This document shows, one piece after another, positions 62,158-64,000 of a stretch of 64,000 bases of DNA. The DNA is taken from NCBI RefSeq assembly GCF_900114915.1, contig NZ_FOUS01000013.1, forward strand, positions 1 through 64,000, given 5' to 3'. This stretch comes from Bradyrhizobium sp. Rc3b (GTDB lineage: Bacteria; Pseudomonadota; Alphaproteobacteria; Rhizobiales; Xanthobacteraceae). The notes beneath the pieces were generated by a model that saw only the letters and a program-made list of their open reading frames with translations, searched no databases and was not told where the DNA came from. How positions within the stretch are numbered: position 1 is the stretch's first letter; each line of letters opens with the position of its first letter. Position numbers and translations under genes: made by a program.

Positions 62158-63270
62158 ATGCGTACCCTTCAACTTCCGTCTCGCCTGGCGGGTGTCCGGA
62201 CCGCGCATTCTGTCTATTGGCGCTAGCCGAAGATGGGGCTTTCCAGTCGAGAATAAAAAGCGGCTCGTCAACAAACTGGCGAGCTGGCGATGAAGCTGAA
62301 GTAGTCTCTGAAGGCTCAGAAATTCGGATCGACTTCCAAGGGAATCCATCAGCCCGCGGGAGGGACTGATGCCTAAAGCCAGCAAGATGCGACCTCGGAC
62401 GATCAGGCGAAGTGGTCAAACCAGCGTCAGTGTCCACGCCGATGCCAGATGGTAGTCGATGCGCGCCTGATGCGATTTGCTCAGGCAGCAGAACGCGAGA
62501 GAGGCGCTCGCGCGCCTTGACGGATACATGAAAGAAAAAAAGAGCGCCTCCGGAGAGACGCTCTTTTGCCACCCCATTGAGGGGGCAAGACATCCGATTG
62601 CACAGAAAGCACTACGCTATCGCACTTTCAACCGCCCCAGGCCTCACGTGGCATAAGGGTTTCTACAGTCGAGGGCCCGGGCAGCACACGAGATTAGCTC
62701 GAACAACAACATCTCAATGCCAATGGTTAACAACGCCGGAAAATCTGCGAGACTCGCGAACGGGAGAACACTTCCGATGTGAGAGGCGGGGCTACGTTCC
62801 AAGGCTCGAGCCGGTACTGTAGGAGGCTCCGATCTGATGGGCAGCGTTTCACGATTCGCTGCCCTTTGCGGACCATGCGACACAGCCAAAGAAAAATTGC
62901 GGTGGTGGCGCTAACAAGGACAGTTACCAAGATCAGATCCCAGTGGCGTATCGTCAGGCATTCCTATGATATGCTCGTCGGTAGCCGGTAAGTGTTTGTC
63001 TTGATTCATGAAGTCAGGCGCCGCCTCGTATTATCCCGGCGAGTGCCTCCATCGAAGCTAGACCATATTCGGGACTGGCTCATTCCGATCCCGCGCGAAA
63101 TGCTCGGTCTGTGTTCGGACCTTGCAAGCACGCCCTTCACGTGCCCTGTCGGGCGGCGGCATTTGGGGCGAAGGGCGCAGGAGCGTCAAATTCCTGGTGG
63201 GGACTAAGGAATGATCCCAGGGGCACTTTCGCCTCCAGCAGGCTGCCAGGGGCCTTCGCGGCCGGTGCAT
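62158..63270. other. 1.1-kb stretch without a convincing gene
   Basis: Short frames appear on both strands but none is convincing. One minus-strand frame at about 62930-62727 starts MVTVLVSATTAIFLWLCR, which could be a single transmembrane helix of a small membrane protein, yet it lacks a ribosome site. The sequence is less GC-rich than the genes before it. It holds the terminator-like hairpin at 62538 and leads into the palindromes and 21-bp arrays downstream. Confidence 0.4.
62538..62567. terminator. Terminator-like hairpin, both directions
   Basis: AAAAGAGCG (62538-62546) and CGCTCTTTT (62559-62567) make a 9-bp stem with a 12-nt loop, T-rich at both sides (preceded by AAAAAAA). It could stop transcription from either side, about 380 bp behind the hydratase gene. 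Confidence 0.6.
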
Positions 63271-63314
63271 GGCATAATGCCCGCATAACGACGGCATAAT
63301 AGTTGTATTATGCC
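63271..63314. repeat. GCATAAT palindromes (possible recombinase or regulator site)
   Basis: GGCATAATGCC (63271-63281) is one palindrome. GGCATAATA (63293-63301), a 4-nt GTTG spacer, and TATTATGCC (63306-63314) make a perfect 9-bp inverted repeat, and another GCATAA (63283-63288) lies between. Four copies of GCATAA within about 45 bp resemble core sites of tyrosine recombinases or of DNA-binding regulators. Confidence 0.6.
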
Positions 63315-63338
63315 TGCGCGATAATCGTACTCTCGGAC

Positions 63339-63464
63339 GTTTCATATCTCACGTCATCTGTTTCATGATTTTCGACGTCTGTTTCTTTTGAGCCAATCCC
63401 CGTTTCATCCCGACCACAAGGTGTTTCAAAGCTCTCAACATGTGTTTCAAGATTCTGATGCTTT
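63339..63464 (+). repeat. Six 21-bp units, each opening GTTTC
   Basis: GTTTC begins at 63339, 63360, 63381, 63402, 63423 and 63444, exactly 21 bp apart; five read GTTTCA and the third reads GTTTCT. Bases outside the GTTTC word are not conserved. 21 bp is two helix turns, so the words face one side of the DNA. The minus-strand frame across it gives a Glu-Thr pair every seven residues, but that follows from the DNA repeat. Such arrays are seen for iterons or for transposase-binding ends. Confidence 0.8.
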
Positions 63465-63858
63465 TTTCTTTGGCAGGTTCCAATTGCTTGAAAATGAGCT
63501 GTTTTCACAACTGCCCAGTACCTTGCATTGGCTAACAGGTGTTTCATCAGGGTGGCAGACCAGGGGGGAGTCGCCATAGTTCGACTGTTTGACTTCCAGT
63601 CGAAAGCGCGTCCGACGAGCGCCGCCAGTCCCATCCGAGATTTCGACGATTTTGGCCGCTGCAAATGGAGCCGGCAGGCCACCATCTTTTCTGCCGTTGC
63701 GTTCGTGCAACGGACTTGTTCGGGTTCAGACCGCCCCTTCTTTCAGTTAGAGATTCGATCGTTGATGGTCCCGATCTCAGAACGGCAGGCGGCTGCCCCG
63801 AGGCTCAAGTCCCGCGGCGACAGTCGGAGATTCAGATCCGACACGGTCAGGGATTCGG
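63465..63858. other. Gap between repeat arrays, no convincing gene
   Basis: No open frame with recognisable protein features on either strand. An extra GTTTCA at 63541 is out of the 21-bp phase and could be chance. The stretch would be the interior of a mini element if the flanking arrays are its ends. Confidence 0.35.
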
Positions 63859-63885
63859 TGAAACAGTTGTTGGTTCTCTTGAAAC
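63859..63885 (-). repeat. Two inverted GTTTC words, 21 bp apart
   Basis: TGAAAC starts at 63859 and 63880, exactly 21 bp apart, in the orientation opposite to the left array and therefore pointing at it. Confidence 0.6.
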
Positions 63886-63941
63886 AGGAGTTGGTGGCTT
63901 TCAGGCCTGCGCACTATAGTGGAAAGCGGCGCCTAACTAGT

Positions 63942-63968
63942 GTTTCACGGCACCCGGAAAGTGTTTCT
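63942..63968 (+). repeat. Two direct GTTTC words, 21 bp apart
   Basis: GTTTCA at 63942 and GTTTCT at 63963 are again 21 bp apart, plus orientation, right at the window edge; the array may continue outside. Confidence 0.6.
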
Positions 63969-64000
63969 TTTGTTACCATGTAACGGGGGGCCGACAAAAA

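Noticed and set aside
63339..63464. CRISPR array
   Set aside because: Only 5-6 bases per 21-bp unit are conserved and the spacing is far shorter than a repeat-spacer unit; no cas genes.
63308..63685. Minus-strand frame with Glu-Thr every seven residues
   Set aside because: The heptad is the direct product of the 21-bp DNA repeat, the other positions are random and there is no ribosome site; treated as repeat DNA, not a gene.

Overview
The window is GC-rich chromosomal DNA of an alphaproteobacterium, most likely Bradyrhizobium or a close relative. The evidence is the codon bias, the number of CoA-dependent aromatic catabolism genes, the TRAP and Bug-type uptake systems, a PHB synthase, and repeated TTGAN6TCAA (FNR/FixK-type) boxes. 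No rRNA, tRNA or CRISPR array was seen.

Layout. 1-7500 is accessory: an IS1182-type transposase fragment at the left edge, small exported proteins, a candidate small RNA (2476-2571), an FAD monooxygenase, an orphan receiver-domain protein, three copies of a ~90-bp promoter-plus-terminator repeat (5152-6120), and a small phage-like cassette (6367-7376). 7617-18273 is a catabolic island: a CoA-transferase, a two-component flavin monooxygenase with its reductase, a dehydratase of the IlvD family, a NitT/TauT-type ABC importer and a NicX-like ring-cleavage dioxygenase. Its substrate is unknown, possibly an N-heteroaromatic or amino/hydroxy-aromatic acid.

18270-34341 looks like one aerobic CoA-dependent anthranilate (2-aminobenzoate) or salicylate regulon. 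A benzoate-type CoA ligase, a fused flavin monooxygenase/OYE-type reductase (2-aminobenzoyl-CoA monooxygenase/reductase type), a RidA protein, beta-oxidation-like enzymes, an ABC binding protein and a MarR regulator lie in divergent operons. A shared palindromic operator, approximately TTTNAAGCNTAAAA, occurs six times, once before each operon of the set.

34367-48842 resembles a low-oxygen/stress block: CBS-BON protein, PHB synthase, CHAD protein, kinase-like ATPase, universal stress protein, acyl-CoA synthetase-acetyltransferase fusion, small membrane proteins, an Mla-type lipid transporter, a cytochrome c and a four-cysteine FNR-type regulator. Six FNR/FixK-type boxes sit in its intergenic gaps. 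A second Crp-family regulator follows.

49855-62157 holds a cyclase-family hydrolase, a TRAP transporter with an SDR, a molybdenum hydroxylase operon (two subunits plus a signal-less ModA-like protein), a Bug-type binding protein, a molybdopterin oxidoreductase and an enoyl-CoA hydratase. The last 1.8 kb (62158-64000) has no convincing gene but carries palindromic GCATAAT sites and arrays of GTTTC words spaced exactly 21 bp apart, suggesting the edge of a mobile element.
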